From: an uncultured Prochlorococcus sp.
GTDB taxonomy: Bacteria > Cyanobacteriota > Cyanobacteriia > PCC-6307 > Cyanobiaceae
DNA length: 64,000 nt
Assembly: GCA_902563335.1 (NCBI GenBank)
Contig: CACEWU010000003.1
Location: forward strand, 1-64,000
Direction of reading: 5' to 3'
The notes under the pieces were generated by a model. That model was not told the DNA's origin and did no database searches. It was given only the letters and a program-made list of their open reading frames with translations. A program made the position numbers and the translations under genes. Shown in pieces: positions 29,998-40,074 of this stretch; the stretch's first letter is position 1; every line of letters starts with the position of its first letter.

Positions 29998-30957
29998 TTG
30001 GTCAATGCCAGTCTTAATTGGGCCAGCATTGTGGGCATTGTCCTGGCCGTATGTGGTGCAGGGCTTTATTTCATGCGGTCTTTTAAACCAGCACTTGCCC
30101 GCGATTACGACGTGTTTTTTGCTGCCATAGGTTTGCTATGTGGTGGGATTCTCTTTTTTCAAGGATGGCGTTTGGACCCGATTTTGCAGTTTGGGCAGTT
30201 TTTGCTTGCAGGAACAACTGTTTTTTTCGCTTACGAAAGTGTGCGTTTACGGGGTATTGCGACAGATCAGGCTCGTCGCTCTTCGTATTTCGATGAAGAA
30301 GAACCCCCTGCTCGCATGCCTAGCGGAGGATTAAGAGGTGGATGGGACGATTCTTTTGATCAGTTTGAAGAGGCTCCTCGTATGAGGAGAAAATTCGCTG
30401 GAGGGGACAATGCAGTTGATGAAATGCAAGAAGGAGATTTATATCGGCCGAGGCGGACATCAAGGGCAGCAATCCCAGAGCAAGCTGCAAGTCGGCGTGT
30501 TCGCAATTCGATAGATGCGGCACCTCCGGCCGCCAGTGCAGAGCAGGCTAGGCGAATGGCTAGATTTGGAAGACAAGAAGAAGATGCCGGGCTGCAAACT
30601 GAATTTGGCGCACGACGTAGCCTTCGACGTGATCAACGAAGGGGGACACGCCCTGAAGCAAATCAACAACAAAGCTCAAGTCCGAGAAGGAGTCCCGATA
30701 GAGATTCGAGACCGTCAAATTCAAGTAGATATTCTTCTTCGAGTAGAACTGGCATCCCGAAGGGGTCTCCTATGGGCGATAGGAAACCTGAGGATGCAGC
30801 TTTTTCGCCATCACAATCTTCTAGGTCAATTCGTTCAAAAGGTTTAAATATGCGTTCTTCTGACCAAGGCTCTGGAAGGGCTTCTGGCTCTTTTCAAAAG
30901 CCTTCTTCTAGGCCAAGCGCAAGGCCCCGTGACAACAGATCACGTTTTGATGACTGA
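29998..30957 (+). CDS. ycf66: Ycf66-family protein with long charged C-terminal tail
   Basis: VNASLNWASIVGIVLAVCGAGLYFMRSFKPALARDYDVFFAAIGLLCGGILFFQGWRLDPILQFGQFLL matches Ycf66; the C-terminus is Arg/Ser-rich. Confidence 0.88.
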   Translation: MVNASLNWASIVGIVLAVCGAGLYFMRSFKPALARDYDVFFAAIGLLCGGILFFQGWRLDPILQFGQFLLAGTTVFFAYESVRLRGIATDQARRSSYFDEEEPPARMPSGGLRGGWDDSFDQFEEAPRMRRKFAGGDNAVDEMQEGDLYRPRRTSRAAIPEQAASRRVRNSIDAAPPAASAEQARRMARFGRQEEDAGLQTEFGARRSLRRDQRRGTRPEANQQQSSSPRRSPDRDSRPSNSSRYSSSSRTGIPKGSPMGDRKPEDAAFSPSQSSRSIRSKGLNMRSSDQGSGRASGSFQKPSSRPSARPRDNRSRFDD

Positions 30958-30974
30958 AATATAGTCAAAATAAT

Positions 30975-31484
30975 TTGAAGTATCTTCTGTTGTTGTTGGG
31001 ATGTTTTGGCCTTTGTAGTTGTGCGAGAGAAGTCCAAAGAATTCCCAAAGGGTTTTTAAGTTTGAACCAGAGAGACCCAGCTTTGAGCGGTAATGGAAAG
31101 AAGTTGGCTTTGATAGTTGACCAAAATGGAAGACCTACTGTTCAGTTGAAGGATCTTAGGAATGGCAATATCGTTCCATTGAGATATCTTTCAAGACACC
31201 AGCCTCATACTTCTCCATCTTTGAGTTGGAGTGCGCGTTATGTGGCTGCAATAACTCAAAGAGGCAATAAACGTCTTGGCGTTATTGAAGATCGTTTGAC
31301 AGGTACTGTTCATAAGTTGCTAATACCTGGTAACAGGATTCCTATTCGACTTAGTTTGGCCCCTGATGGACGTCAATTGGCCATTCAAGTAGCCGATAAG
31401 GGTAAGTGGAGAGTTGAGATATTTGATTTGAGTCGAAAAATTGACCCTGATCTGCCAGTTGGTATTAGAGGTGCAGGCTCTTGA
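30975..31484 (+). CDS. TolB-like beta-propeller-fragment lipoprotein (paralog 1)
   Basis: Lipobox-like LLGCFGLCSC; LSGNGKKLALIVDQNGRPTVQLKDLRNG and LSLAPDGRQLAIQVADKGKWRVEIFDLS repeats. Confidence 0.65.
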   Translation: MKYLLLLLGCFGLCSCAREVQRIPKGFLSLNQRDPALSGNGKKLALIVDQNGRPTVQLKDLRNGNIVPLRYLSRHQPHTSPSLSWSARYVAAITQRGNKRLGVIEDRLTGTVHKLLIPGNRIPIRLSLAPDGRQLAIQVADKGKWRVEIFDLSRKIDPDLPVGIRGAGS

Positions 31485-31498
31485 GAAAAGATAGAACT

Positions 31499-32005
31499 AT
31501 GAAAATCAGTTTCTTCAGAAAAATACCTATTGGGTTGTCATCAGTGCTTTGTTTGCTTTTGCTAAATGCTTGTGGAAGCTTAGTAATGAGACCTATTTAT
31601 AATCTTAATGGGATTATCTTTAAATCATCTACTAGTTATCGTGAACCCAACCTTGGAACTGAATGGTTAGCAACATTGGTTAGTAAAAATGGCAAGGAAA
31701 AGATCGAATTGATTGATCTCAGAAGTCGTAGAGTTGTTTCTTTACCGGGAATTAATAGTTCTGACTCACAGCCTATAAGTGTTAGTGTAAGTGCGAATGG
31801 TGAGAAATTAGCGTTCATTAGACAGAGAGCTGGCCAAACTGAAGTGTTGATTTATCGTAGAAAGTTAGGCACTCTCCAACGCCTAGAAATTACTCCTAAA
31901 GGTGTACCCCGTCGAGTTACTCTTGATGCTTCAGGAAGGGTATTAGCTGTTCAAGTAAGTCGAGGTGGAAATTGGCAGGTTGATGTAATTAGACTATCTA
32001 GTTGA
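31499..32005 (+). CDS. TolB-like lipoprotein (paralog 2)
   Basis: MKISFFRKIPIGLSSVLCLLLLNACGSL lipobox; VSVSANGEKLAFIRQRAGQTEVLIYRR and VTLDASGRVLAVQVSRGGNWQVDVIRLSS parallel the upstream gene. Confidence 0.65.
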   Translation: MKISFFRKIPIGLSSVLCLLLLNACGSLVMRPIYNLNGIIFKSSTSYREPNLGTEWLATLVSKNGKEKIELIDLRSRRVVSLPGINSSDSQPISVSVSANGEKLAFIRQRAGQTEVLIYRRKLGTLQRLEITPKGVPRRVTLDASGRVLAVQVSRGGNWQVDVIRLSS

Positions 32006-32018
32006 ATACTGTTGAAGT

Positions 32019-32249
32019 CTATGGAAATATCCCTGACCACTGCAGGAATGAACCTCTGGTAGTAGCTTCAACTATTAAAATCGCTATAAATCCAAGCATC
32101 GCAAAACGACCATTAATGCGCTCTGCATAGGCGCTCCATCCAAATGTTGGAAAGTCGTTAGTCGTTGCGCTGTTTTGCTTAGGGATCTTTTCAGCTAAGT
32201 CGGCTGAATTATCTTCTTGGTTAGGTAGCGCAGGTTTTGTTGAACTCAT
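32019..32249 (-). CDS. hli: High-light-inducible (Hli/CAB-ELIP) protein
   Basis: FGWSAYAERINGRFAMLGFIAILIVEATTRGSFLQW contains the ExxNGRxAMxGF chlorophyll-binding motif. Confidence 0.93.
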   Translation of the reverse strand: MSSTKPALPNQEDNSADLAEKIPKQNSATTNDFPTFGWSAYAERINGRFAMLGFIAILIVEATTRGSFLQWSGIFP

Positions 32250-32258
32250 TGACTCAGT

Positions 32259-34247
32259 TCATGAACGTTCGAAGTCATAGCTTGCTGTTGGGAGCAAACG
32301 CCAATTACCTTCCCCACTGAGTTCCAGTACAGATGAATGGAATTCTATAAGAGTTGGCCTATGACCAACACTAATAACAGCGAGATCACGTTTTGTGAGG
32401 AGCTCATATAAATGTTTTTCGGTTTTTACATCCAAAGCACTCGTGGCTTCATCAAGTACAGCAAATCTAGGGGCATTTAAAAGAAGTCGACCAAATGCTA
32501 GTCGTTGCTGCTCTCCGAGAGAAAGTATCCTGGGCCAGTCTTGTTTTACATCTAAATCTGGATAACGATCAATTAATGAATTGAGGTTGACTTCTTGTAG
32601 TACTGATTTGAGTTGATCATCACTAAACTTTTCTTCTTCAGCAGGATAACAGAGTTGTTCTCTCAGTGATCCCAATAACATATAAGGCTTTTGAGGGATA
32701 AATAGTAAATCTCCTGCTTCTGGACTTTCAATAGTTCCACTTAATGGCTTCCATAGGCCACTTATCATTCGAAGTAATGATGTCTTTCCACACCCCGAAG
32801 CGCCTACTACAAGAAGCTTGTCTGTGTTTTGAATGCTTATATTTAGATCTTCAATTATAACTTTATTACTGCCAGGCGGGTATAAACTTGCATTTTGAAT
32901 AATAATTGAATCTGTTGTTTTAGGGATAATATTTGATGGAAGTATTTCTTGTCTGCTGACTTGTTCTACTTTTGATTGGAAGCTTTCTAGACGACTAATT
33001 CCTGCTGTGAATTTTGCTAATTCTTCTATTTGGTTGACAATAAAGAATAAGGATCCTTCTACCATTCCAAAGGCAAAACTAGCCTGAATGAATCGACCAT
33101 AATCAATTTCTCCTAGAAAGTATGGAATAGCCATTATTAGATATGGAAAGAAGTTTCCTGCATAGTTAATTGAACGCCGCATTACATCAATAATGACTCT
33201 CCAAATGATTAGAAGATTGAAATTTCTGACAACTTCATCAAGCCTTCTTTGGGTCTCTGCTTTTTCAGGCCCTTCTCCTGAATAGAACGCAATTGATTCT
33301 GCATTATCTCTAATATGTACTAGCCCATAACGAAAGTCTGCTTCAAAGCGCAATTGATCAAAATCAATCCTTACTAAATTTTTCCCTGCTATTAAAAGTA
33401 CAGTTGTCGCAAAGGCGGCATATCCAAAAAGTGACCATGTCAAGGTGGTACTTATCGTCCATAAAATAATAATATTCAAAGAGAATGTTAGTAGAGCGTC
33501 AAATATTCCTAGTGTAAACTGTAAACTTTGACTAGTAAAAGCCCTTGTATCATCTGTAATTCTTTGATCAGGATTGTCTACATCTGTTGCTTCTTCATCG
33601 TTTGGATTGAGCACATAATAAGCTTTATTATTCATATAATCTGTTATTAGGCTATTAGAAAGCCATTCTCGCCAAATGAGGCCTAGCTTATAAGTGAAGA
33701 ATATCTGCAAAACACGAATTGGTAGAGCAACTACAAAACAGCATGCGTAAATACCAAGGATTCTATAAAAGCCTGATTCCTGTTTTTCTACAAGAGCATT
33801 AGTTAGGTCTCTTGCAATAAAACCTATGCCAGCATTTATTCCATTCACTGCAAGCAGCATTAATACTATTACGCCAAGAAATAGCCAGTGAATCCATCTT
33901 CTGTTTCTTAGCTGTTGGCGTAGGCTAAAGAAGCTAGAAGACCCAATAATAAAGAGTCCTGAAAATAACCAACCCCACCAAGAGCTCCATATCGTTTTAA
34001 TTGTCCCAACGACACCACCAAAGTATTTTTGTGTAAGAGTTGGTTGTAATTTTTGTAGCAGTTCAATTATTCCTGTCAGGCCTATGAGTACTATTCCACC
34101 TACGCAAAAAAGTAGACAAATTAGCAGCCATATAAATTGCCATCCTTTAACCTGATCTAGTGGAAGGAAGAAAGGTTGTGCTAATCGTCGAAGTCTACCT
34201 AGTTGATTGCTTATGCCTCTTTGAGCTTCATTGATTGTACTTGTCAT
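32259..34247 (-). CDS. ABC transporter, fused permease and ATPase (SbmA/BacA/ABCD-like)
   Basis: Multiple TM helices, WREWLSNSLITDYMNNKAYY, then LLVVGASGCGKTSLLRMISGLW, LSLGEQQRLAFGRLLL and FAVLDEATSALD. Confidence 0.92.
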   Translation of the reverse strand: MTSTINEAQRGISNQLGRLRRLAQPFFLPLDQVKGWQFIWLLICLLFCVGGIVLIGLTGIIELLQKLQPTLTQKYFGGVVGTIKTIWSSWWGWLFSGLFIIGSSSFFSLRQQLRNRRWIHWLFLGVIVLMLLAVNGINAGIGFIARDLTNALVEKQESGFYRILGIYACCFVVALPIRVLQIFFTYKLGLIWREWLSNSLITDYMNNKAYYVLNPNDEEATDVDNPDQRITDDTRAFTSQSLQFTLGIFDALLTFSLNIIILWTISTTLTWSLFGYAAFATTVLLIAGKNLVRIDFDQLRFEADFRYGLVHIRDNAESIAFYSGEGPEKAETQRRLDEVVRNFNLLIIWRVIIDVMRRSINYAGNFFPYLIMAIPYFLGEIDYGRFIQASFAFGMVEGSLFFIVNQIEELAKFTAGISRLESFQSKVEQVSRQEILPSNIIPKTTDSIIIQNASLYPPGSNKVIIEDLNISIQNTDKLLVVGASGCGKTSLLRMISGLWKPLSGTIESPEAGDLLFIPQKPYMLLGSLREQLCYPAEEEKFSDDQLKSVLQEVNLNSLIDRYPDLDVKQDWPRILSLGEQQRLAFGRLLLNAPRFAVLDEATSALDVKTEKHLYELLTKRDLAVISVGHRPTLIEFHSSVLELSGEGNWRLLPTASYDFERS

Positions 34248-34283
34248 AATATTAGAATAAGCATTATTTGATTAAAAGCGTGT

Positions 34284-34421
34284 TCATAAGTTGCAGCATC
34301 CTAAAAGTCTTGTCAGTTTTCTTGAATAGGAATTAATAATTCCATATGGGTCATCCATTATATCTTCTCGGGAAAGGTTTTGTTCTTTTGAAGATTGTTT
34401 GTCAATAGCTTTTTTTAGCAT
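34284..34421 (-). CDS. Possible 45-aa hypothetical protein (not in ORF track)
   Basis: Manually translated: MLKKAIDKQSSKEQNLSREDIMDDPYGIINSYSRKLTRLLGCCNL*. The frame is open upstream to an in-frame TAA. Confidence 0.35.
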   Translation of the reverse strand: MLKKAIDKQSSKEQNLSREDIMDDPYGIINSYSRKLTRLLGCCNL

Positions 34422-34667
34422 ATATGCATATGTTAACCCAAGGCTTTCCGAGATGAGAGCTATTGAAGAATTGGAAAAGAAACAAATTGACTCATATTAA
34501 ATTTAAGGATTAATCATAGCTATTGCTAAAAGGAAAATGATGAATGGCTTATTTATTCAACTTTAAGGGAGCAGCTTCTTGATCTAATTAGAGATTTTAC
34601 GGCGTAATGCTACAGGCAATATTGAGCTAATAGATTTTATTGATTAAGTTGCCTTAATTTAAGATCC

Positions 34668-34961
34668 TTATTTTTTGCAAGTAATAACATTATTTATTGC
34701 ATTTAGCATGGCTTCTTTTTCTAAGGCAGGAACAGGCAAGCATAAAACCTCATCAACCAGGTCAATTCGCCAAAGCCGTTTACTTTTTGGATCCTTTGGG
34801 TTTTCCTTTTTGTAGTGAAGCCCTTCGGTAAATAAATCAAATTGCTTGATTAGCTCATTTTTAGAAATCCCTAAGTATTCTAGGAGTTCAGCAGTAGAGA
34901 ACCAGGGAGTTGGTTCACTGGTCAGCCATTGGTCTGGAGATTGTTCATGACGACACTCCAT
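34668..34961 (-). CDS. Hypothetical protein with excisionase/MerR-like helix-turn-helix flavour
   Basis: 97 aa; WFSTAELLEYLGISKNELIKQFDLFTEGLHYKKENPKDPKSKRLWRIDLVDE. Confidence 0.55.
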   Translation of the reverse strand: MECRHEQSPDQWLTSEPTPWFSTAELLEYLGISKNELIKQFDLFTEGLHYKKENPKDPKSKRLWRIDLVDEVLCLPVPALEKEAMLNAINNVITCKK

Positions 34962-35107
34962 GAGCTGTTTTGATGACTTGCGTCAAGGATCCCACTTTCA
35001 ATCGAGGAGGCAAGACCTAACTATGAAATACATCTGTTTTCTTTGTAAAAATTATGTTCAAATTTGCTTCGAAAATTTTTTATAAAGGGTAAGTGATTTT
35101 TGAGATT

Positions 35108-35449
35108 TCAACCAGGTGGCCAAGTAAGGGCTCGACCACCAATAATATGCAAGTGAAGGTGGAATACAACTTGTCCTGATCCTTCTCCAGTATTGATAAC
35201 TGTCCGCCAATCTCGTAGCCCTTGCTGTTTAGCAACTTTTGAAGATACTAGAAGTAAATGCCCTAATAATTCCTGATCTTCTTTTTGGGCTTCTCGCATG
35301 CTGCTTAGTTCTTTTCGAGGAATAACAAGAATGTGAACAGGTGCTTGAGGATTGATATCCTTAAAAGCTAGACAGATTTCGTCACTATAAACTTCATCAC
35401 ACGGGATTTCACCGCTTAAGATTTGGCTAAAAATAGTTTTGCTCGACAT
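35108..35449 (-). CDS. HIT-family protein
   Basis: IFSQILSGEIPCDEVYSDEICLAFKDINPQAPVHILVIPRK and GQVVFHLHLHIIGGR (HxHxH). Confidence 0.95.
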   Translation of the reverse strand: MSSKTIFSQILSGEIPCDEVYSDEICLAFKDINPQAPVHILVIPRKELSSMREAQKEDQELLGHLLLVSSKVAKQQGLRDWRTVINTGEGSGQVVFHLHLHIIGGRALTWPPG

Positions 35450-35630
35450 TTTTTACTGGTTAGGGGCGGGAGATGAGTTGGTTTAAGAAGTGATTTTAAT
35501 CTTATTCACTATTTTCGAGGTAATACATTGTTTTTGTGTTCATAGCTATTTGGATCAACGATCACTATTAGGAAGCCCTTGATAGGTAAAATTTTTTCTT
35601 TTAGGGCTTCCTAATGGAAACCATCTTTTT

Positions 35631-35771
35631 TTAATGTGACCTTTTAGGCTTGTCTTTATATGGTTGCGGTCCAATTGGAGGAGGCATTTGTCTATGCAAA
35701 GTTGGGCTACCAAGAGTAAATTCAAGAGCTTCGGCTAACCAAAACCTTAGACCTTGAAGGTTTTTTGCCAT
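35631..35771 (-). CDS. Small hypothetical protein, 46 aa (not in ORF track)
   Basis: Manually translated: MAKNLQGLRFWLAEALEFTLGSPTLHRQMPPPIGPQPYKDKPKRSH*. Confidence 0.5.
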   Translation of the reverse strand: MAKNLQGLRFWLAEALEFTLGSPTLHRQMPPPIGPQPYKDKPKRSH

Positions 35772-36199
35772 GGATACCTCTGTTTGTATCTTTCTTCAGT
35801 CTGTCAAGGGTCAATATTTAGGCAACAAGTAATTCCACTCTTTTTGTTACGTTGAAGCTGTTCAGTAGAAACCTTGCTTCTCCTATTTATCAATTGCCAT
35901 CTAAGTGATCAGTCTTTTTTAGGAGCTTCTTGTCTATATTGCTCAATGGCAGGTTTGTGTTGGTAGTTGAGGTTGAGATAGCGAAAGTCTTAGTTTTTGA
36001 AACTTTGATGAGAATTTTGATTTGCTTTTTATTTTATGTATAATTTCTAAAATAGATTGAAAAAATATTGGATCATTTGGGAAAGTCTTTATTAAAGTAA
36101 TTGACTGGGTGAATGGTTGCTCACTTTCAGAGAATTTTATTGACTGTACTTTTAGGTTCACATTCTGTAGATGAAGATTGCTGCAATTAAATAATGTCG

Positions 36200-36805
36200 T
36201 TATTTAATTGAATTTACGTCCTCCTTGCGAAAGCCATGTTCTTTTAACTCACGTTTTAGATCCTCTTTCGCGGTAACTCGGTCGACGAATAGAACACCAT
36301 TTAGATGGTCCATTTCATGTTGAATGCATCTGGATATAAGTCCATTGGCATTCATTTTTTTAGGCCTTCCCATTTCATCTCGATAACTTAGTTTGATCGT
36401 TGAAGGTCTAACTACATCTAAATAGACACCTGGAATACTCAGACATCCTTCCTCGTAGGTTTCTAAACTTGCACTCGAGGCAATGATTTCAGGGTTGATT
36501 AAAATTAGAGGAGGAGTAGTAGGAGTTTCTATATCAATATCAATGACTAAAATTTGCTTATGAATGCCAATTTGTGGTGCGGCCAAGCCAATTCCTTTAG
36601 CTGAGTACATGCTTCTTAACATGTCTCTTGCTAACTCTCTTATGGATTCATCAACTTTGCTGACTCGTTTAGAGGGGTCTCTTAAAACTAGATTGCCAAG
36701 TTGATGGATCTCGAGAGGTGGTTTCTCGAGAGGTTCTTTAGAAACTGCTATTGCAGCCTTCTCTTTTTCGGCGTTGCGTGCCAATTGAGCAAAGCTTCGA
36801 GCCAA
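36200..36805 (-). CDS. def: Peptide deformylase
   Basis: GIGLAAPQIGIHKQ, EEGCLSIPG, CIQHEMDHLNGVLFVDR. Confidence 0.97.
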   Translation of the reverse strand: MARSFAQLARNAEKEKAAIAVSKEPLEKPPLEIHQLGNLVLRDPSKRVSKVDESIRELARDMLRSMYSAKGIGLAAPQIGIHKQILVIDIDIETPTTPPLILINPEIIASSASLETYEEGCLSIPGVYLDVVRPSTIKLSYRDEMGRPKKMNANGLISRCIQHEMDHLNGVLFVDRVTAKEDLKRELKEHGFRKEDVNSIK

Positions 36806-36901
36806 GGAAACTTATTCCCAGTATTTTTTAATCTTAGTCAATTCATCTCTTTGACTTCATCATAAATGTAATGAAGGGAATTTTTTAAGGAGCACACAAG
36901 A

Positions 36902-38821
36902 TTGTCTGAACCATTAAGTGCAGCTTTGGCTTTAGGGCAAGTACCCCTTTTGAAGGAACCCCGGATTATTGGTGATTGGGTTTTTTGGTTGGAACAAAGG
37001 CCAAATGAGTGTGGACGTACAACAGCTTTGATCCGCCCATGGGCGAGGCCTGATTTTCTTTGTCAGGAATTAACGCCTTCTCCAATTAATTTGCGCACGC
37101 GAGTTCATGAATATGGAGGGGCTCCTGTAGCGATAGCAGCTTCTGGAAACCAGATGACTATGGCATGGATTGATGGATCTGATGGTTGTCTTTGGACTCA
37201 ATCTTTTGAAGGATTGTCTTGGCCAGATAGTGATAATCAGCCTTGTTTAATACCTTTTGATTCTCCTAAATGCCTTTCATGTCAGGGGGAGGGGGATTTG
37301 GCTGATGGCTTGATTGATTTGCCGCGACAGAGGTGGATTGGTGTTATGGAGCGTGATGGACAGGATTTTTTGATTGCTTTCTCTCTCAAAGAAAGTAATC
37401 AATCTCCAGAGATTCTTTATCGTCCATCAGATTTCATTGGTTATTGCACCCTTAGTCCTAATGGTAAGAAGTTGGCTTGGCTGGAATGGCAACAACCAGC
37501 TATGCCATGGGATAGTTCTCAACTTCTTCTGGCTCGGTTCGCAAAAGATGGTTCTCTTTCGTCAAGAGAAGTAATAGCTGGGAGTAGATCTGGGGAGAAT
37601 TTTTCGATTTCAGTTGTTCAACCATTTTGGCTATCTAGTGGTGAGCTTGTTGTTGCAGAAGACAGCACTGGTTGGTGGAATTTGATGCTTATGGTGCCTG
37701 AGATTGTTGTTGGATCTTCTCAGTGGCTTCATTTATGGCCGATGAAAACTGAAGCAGCAATGCCTCAATGGGTTTATGGAATGTCAAGTAATAGTGGAGA
37801 TGGGAAGCAAATTATTTCCGCTAGTTGTGATCAAGGTATTTGGAAGCTTGATCTTTTAACTTCGGATGGAGAAGTACGCAAAATTGATCAACCTTTTAAT
37901 GATTTAGAAGGGATCGATGCGAAGAATGGCCGAGTGGTTGCAATTGCCAGCAATCCGCTTAAAGCGAGTGGACTTTTAGAAATTGATATTCAAGAAAATA
38001 GCTGGATTCATACTCCTTCAGTAGATCACTTTCTAGAGGAAGACCAGATAAGTATTCCTGAAGCTTTTTGGTTTCAAGGTTGGAATGATGAGCCAACTCA
38101 TTCTTGGTATTACCCACCTATGAATGGCTCGAAAATTCCTGCGCCTTTATTGGTAAAAAGTCATAGTGGACCAACTTCCATGGCTAGCACTGGGCTTAAT
38201 CTTGGTATTCAATTTTGGACTTCACGAGGTTGGGGAGTAGTTGATGTTAATTATGGAGGCTCAACTGGGTTCGGAAGGGAATATCGGGAAAGATTAAAAG
38301 GAGGTTGGGGAGAGGTGGATGTCTTTGATTGTGCAGCTGTAGCAAAGGCATTGGTTGCTGCTGGTAAGGCACATAAGGAAAGAATTGCTATTGAAGGTAG
38401 TAGTGCAGGTGGATTTACGACCCTTGCTTGTTTGTGCTTTACAGATATTTTTCGAGTAGGAGCTTGTCGTTATGCTGTTAGTGATTTAAATGCCATGGCT
38501 CAGGAAACACATCGTTTTGAGGCAGGTTATCTTGATTATTTGTTAGGTAAACTACCTAATAATTTGCAGATATATAATAAGCGCTCGCCATTAATAAATG
38601 CAGATAAAATACAATGTCCAGTAATATTTTTTCAGGGATTGAAGGATAAGGTTGTTCCTCCTCAGCAGACTCAACGAATGGTAGAGGCATTAAAAAAAAA
38701 TAATATACCTGTTGAAATTTATACTTTTATGAATGAGGGTCATGGATTTCGCGATAGTAAAGTCAAAGTCAAAGTTCTTGAGGCTACAGAGATTTTTTTT
38801 CGCAAGTATCTTCAGCTTTAA
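36902..38821 (+). CDS. S9-family prolyl oligopeptidase-like peptidase
   Basis: IAIEGSSAGGFTTLACL (GxSxGG), FFQGLKDKVVPPQQTQRMVEAL, NEGHGFRD. TTG start. Confidence 0.92.
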   Translation: MSEPLSAALALGQVPLLKEPRIIGDWVFWLEQRPNECGRTTALIRPWARPDFLCQELTPSPINLRTRVHEYGGAPVAIAASGNQMTMAWIDGSDGCLWTQSFEGLSWPDSDNQPCLIPFDSPKCLSCQGEGDLADGLIDLPRQRWIGVMERDGQDFLIAFSLKESNQSPEILYRPSDFIGYCTLSPNGKKLAWLEWQQPAMPWDSSQLLLARFAKDGSLSSREVIAGSRSGENFSISVVQPFWLSSGELVVAEDSTGWWNLMLMVPEIVVGSSQWLHLWPMKTEAAMPQWVYGMSSNSGDGKQIISASCDQGIWKLDLLTSDGEVRKIDQPFNDLEGIDAKNGRVVAIASNPLKASGLLEIDIQENSWIHTPSVDHFLEEDQISIPEAFWFQGWNDEPTHSWYYPPMNGSKIPAPLLVKSHSGPTSMASTGLNLGIQFWTSRGWGVVDVNYGGSTGFGREYRERLKGGWGEVDVFDCAAVAKALVAAGKAHKERIAIEGSSAGGFTTLACLCFTDIFRVGACRYAVSDLNAMAQETHRFEAGYLDYLLGKLPNNLQIYNKRSPLINADKIQCPVIFFQGLKDKVVPPQQTQRMVEALKKNNIPVEIYTFMNEGHGFRDSKVKVKVLEATEIFFRKYLQL

Positions 38822-40074
38822 CTATTTTTCTTGAGAAAATCAATTGCTGATTTAAGTTCTTCTAAGAATTGATTGATTTCTGAAATTGTTGAAGTAAAGC
38901 TAAGACTGGCTCTTGCAGAAGAATTGACATTGTAATGCCTATGAAGTGGCTGGCAGCAATGATGGCCACTTCTAATGCAAATGCCATTAGAATCTAATAA
39001 AGCTGAAATATCGTTAGCATGAATATCTTTTATAATAAAAGTAGCAAGTGCACCTCTTTTTTTTTGTTCTTGAGGGGAAGGTCCAAAAACTTTGATCCCA
39101 TTTATTTCTTCTAGTCCTTGAAAAAGGTGTTGAGTAAGTTTTTTCTCCCAAGCATGTATTTTATCTAAACCAATTTCTTGTAAATATCTGAGTGCCACTC
39201 CCATTCCAATAGCTTCACCTATTGCTGGCGTACCTGCTTCAAATTTATGTGGTAAATCTGCCCATGTGCTGTGATCAAGAAATACTTCTTGAATCATTTC
39301 TCCCCCACCAAGGAATGGGGGCATTGCATCTAGAAGGGCTTCTTTTGCCCAAAGAAAGCCAACGCCAGTTGGGCCACAGAGCTTGTGGGACGAGCCTGCT
39401 AGGAAATCAATACTCAAATCATTCACATCAATTGATTGATGTGCCAAGCTTTGACATGCATCAAGAAGGACAAGAGCACCTACGTTATGTGCAAGGTTGG
39501 TAATCTCTTTTATTGGATTACAACAACCAAGAGTATTACTTACATGTACAAGACTTAATAAGCGAGTTCGTTTATTAAGTTTGACTTGGAGATCATCAAG
39601 ATCAAGCTTGCCATTTTCAGTTATTCCTACATATCGCACCAAGCAACCTGTTCGTTTAGCAAGTAATTGCCACGGAACAATATTACTGTGATGTTCCATT
39701 AAAGTTAGTAAGATTTCGTCCCCTGGTTCTAGTTGGGAATCACCCCAAGAATGCGCTACAAGATTTATTGCTTCGCTGGCATTACGAGTGAACACTATTT
39801 CTTTTGAGGAAGATGCATTTAAGAAATTTGCGGTAATTTCACGAGCTCCTTCAAATGCTTCAGTTGCTCTTGCACTTAATTGATGAGCACCTCTATGAAC
39901 ATTGGCGTTGTTTTTACTATAGTAATGTGCAAGAGCGTCAATCACTTGTTGTGGCTTTTGGCTAGTTGCAGCATGATCAAGATAAATAAGTGGTTGATTG
40001 TCTGAGCATTGATTAGAAAAGAGTGGGAAATCCTTTCGAGTTTGCTCTGCAAGATTTTGAGATATAAATGTCAT
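38818..40074 (-). CDS. sufS: Cysteine desulfurase SufS
   Basis: IYLDHAATSQKPQQVIDAL, LLTLMEHHSNIVPWQLLA, DFLAGSSHKLCGPTGVGFLW, IRSGHHCCQPL. Confidence 0.96.
   Translation of the reverse strand: MTFISQNLAEQTRKDFPLFSNQCSDNQPLIYLDHAATSQKPQQVIDALAHYYSKNNANVHRGAHQLSARATEAFEGAREITANFLNASSSKEIVFTRNASEAINLVAHSWGDSQLEPGDEILLTLMEHHSNIVPWQLLAKRTGCLVRYVGITENGKLDLDDLQVKLNKRTRLLSLVHVSNTLGCCNPIKEITNLAHNVGALVLLDACQSLAHQSIDVNDLSIDFLAGSSHKLCGPTGVGFLWAKEALLDAMPPFLGGGEMIQEVFLDHSTWADLPHKFEAGTPAIGEAIGMGVALRYLQEIGLDKIHAWEKKLTQHLFQGLEEINGIKVFGPSPQEQKKRGALATFIIKDIHANDISALLDSNGICIRSGHHCCQPLHRHYNVNSSARASLSFTSTISEINQFLEELKSAIDFLKKNS

Noticed and set aside
35943-36161. 72-aa minus-strand hypothetical ORF
   Set aside because: Low-complexity K/S-rich composition and no motif; not supported without conservation data.
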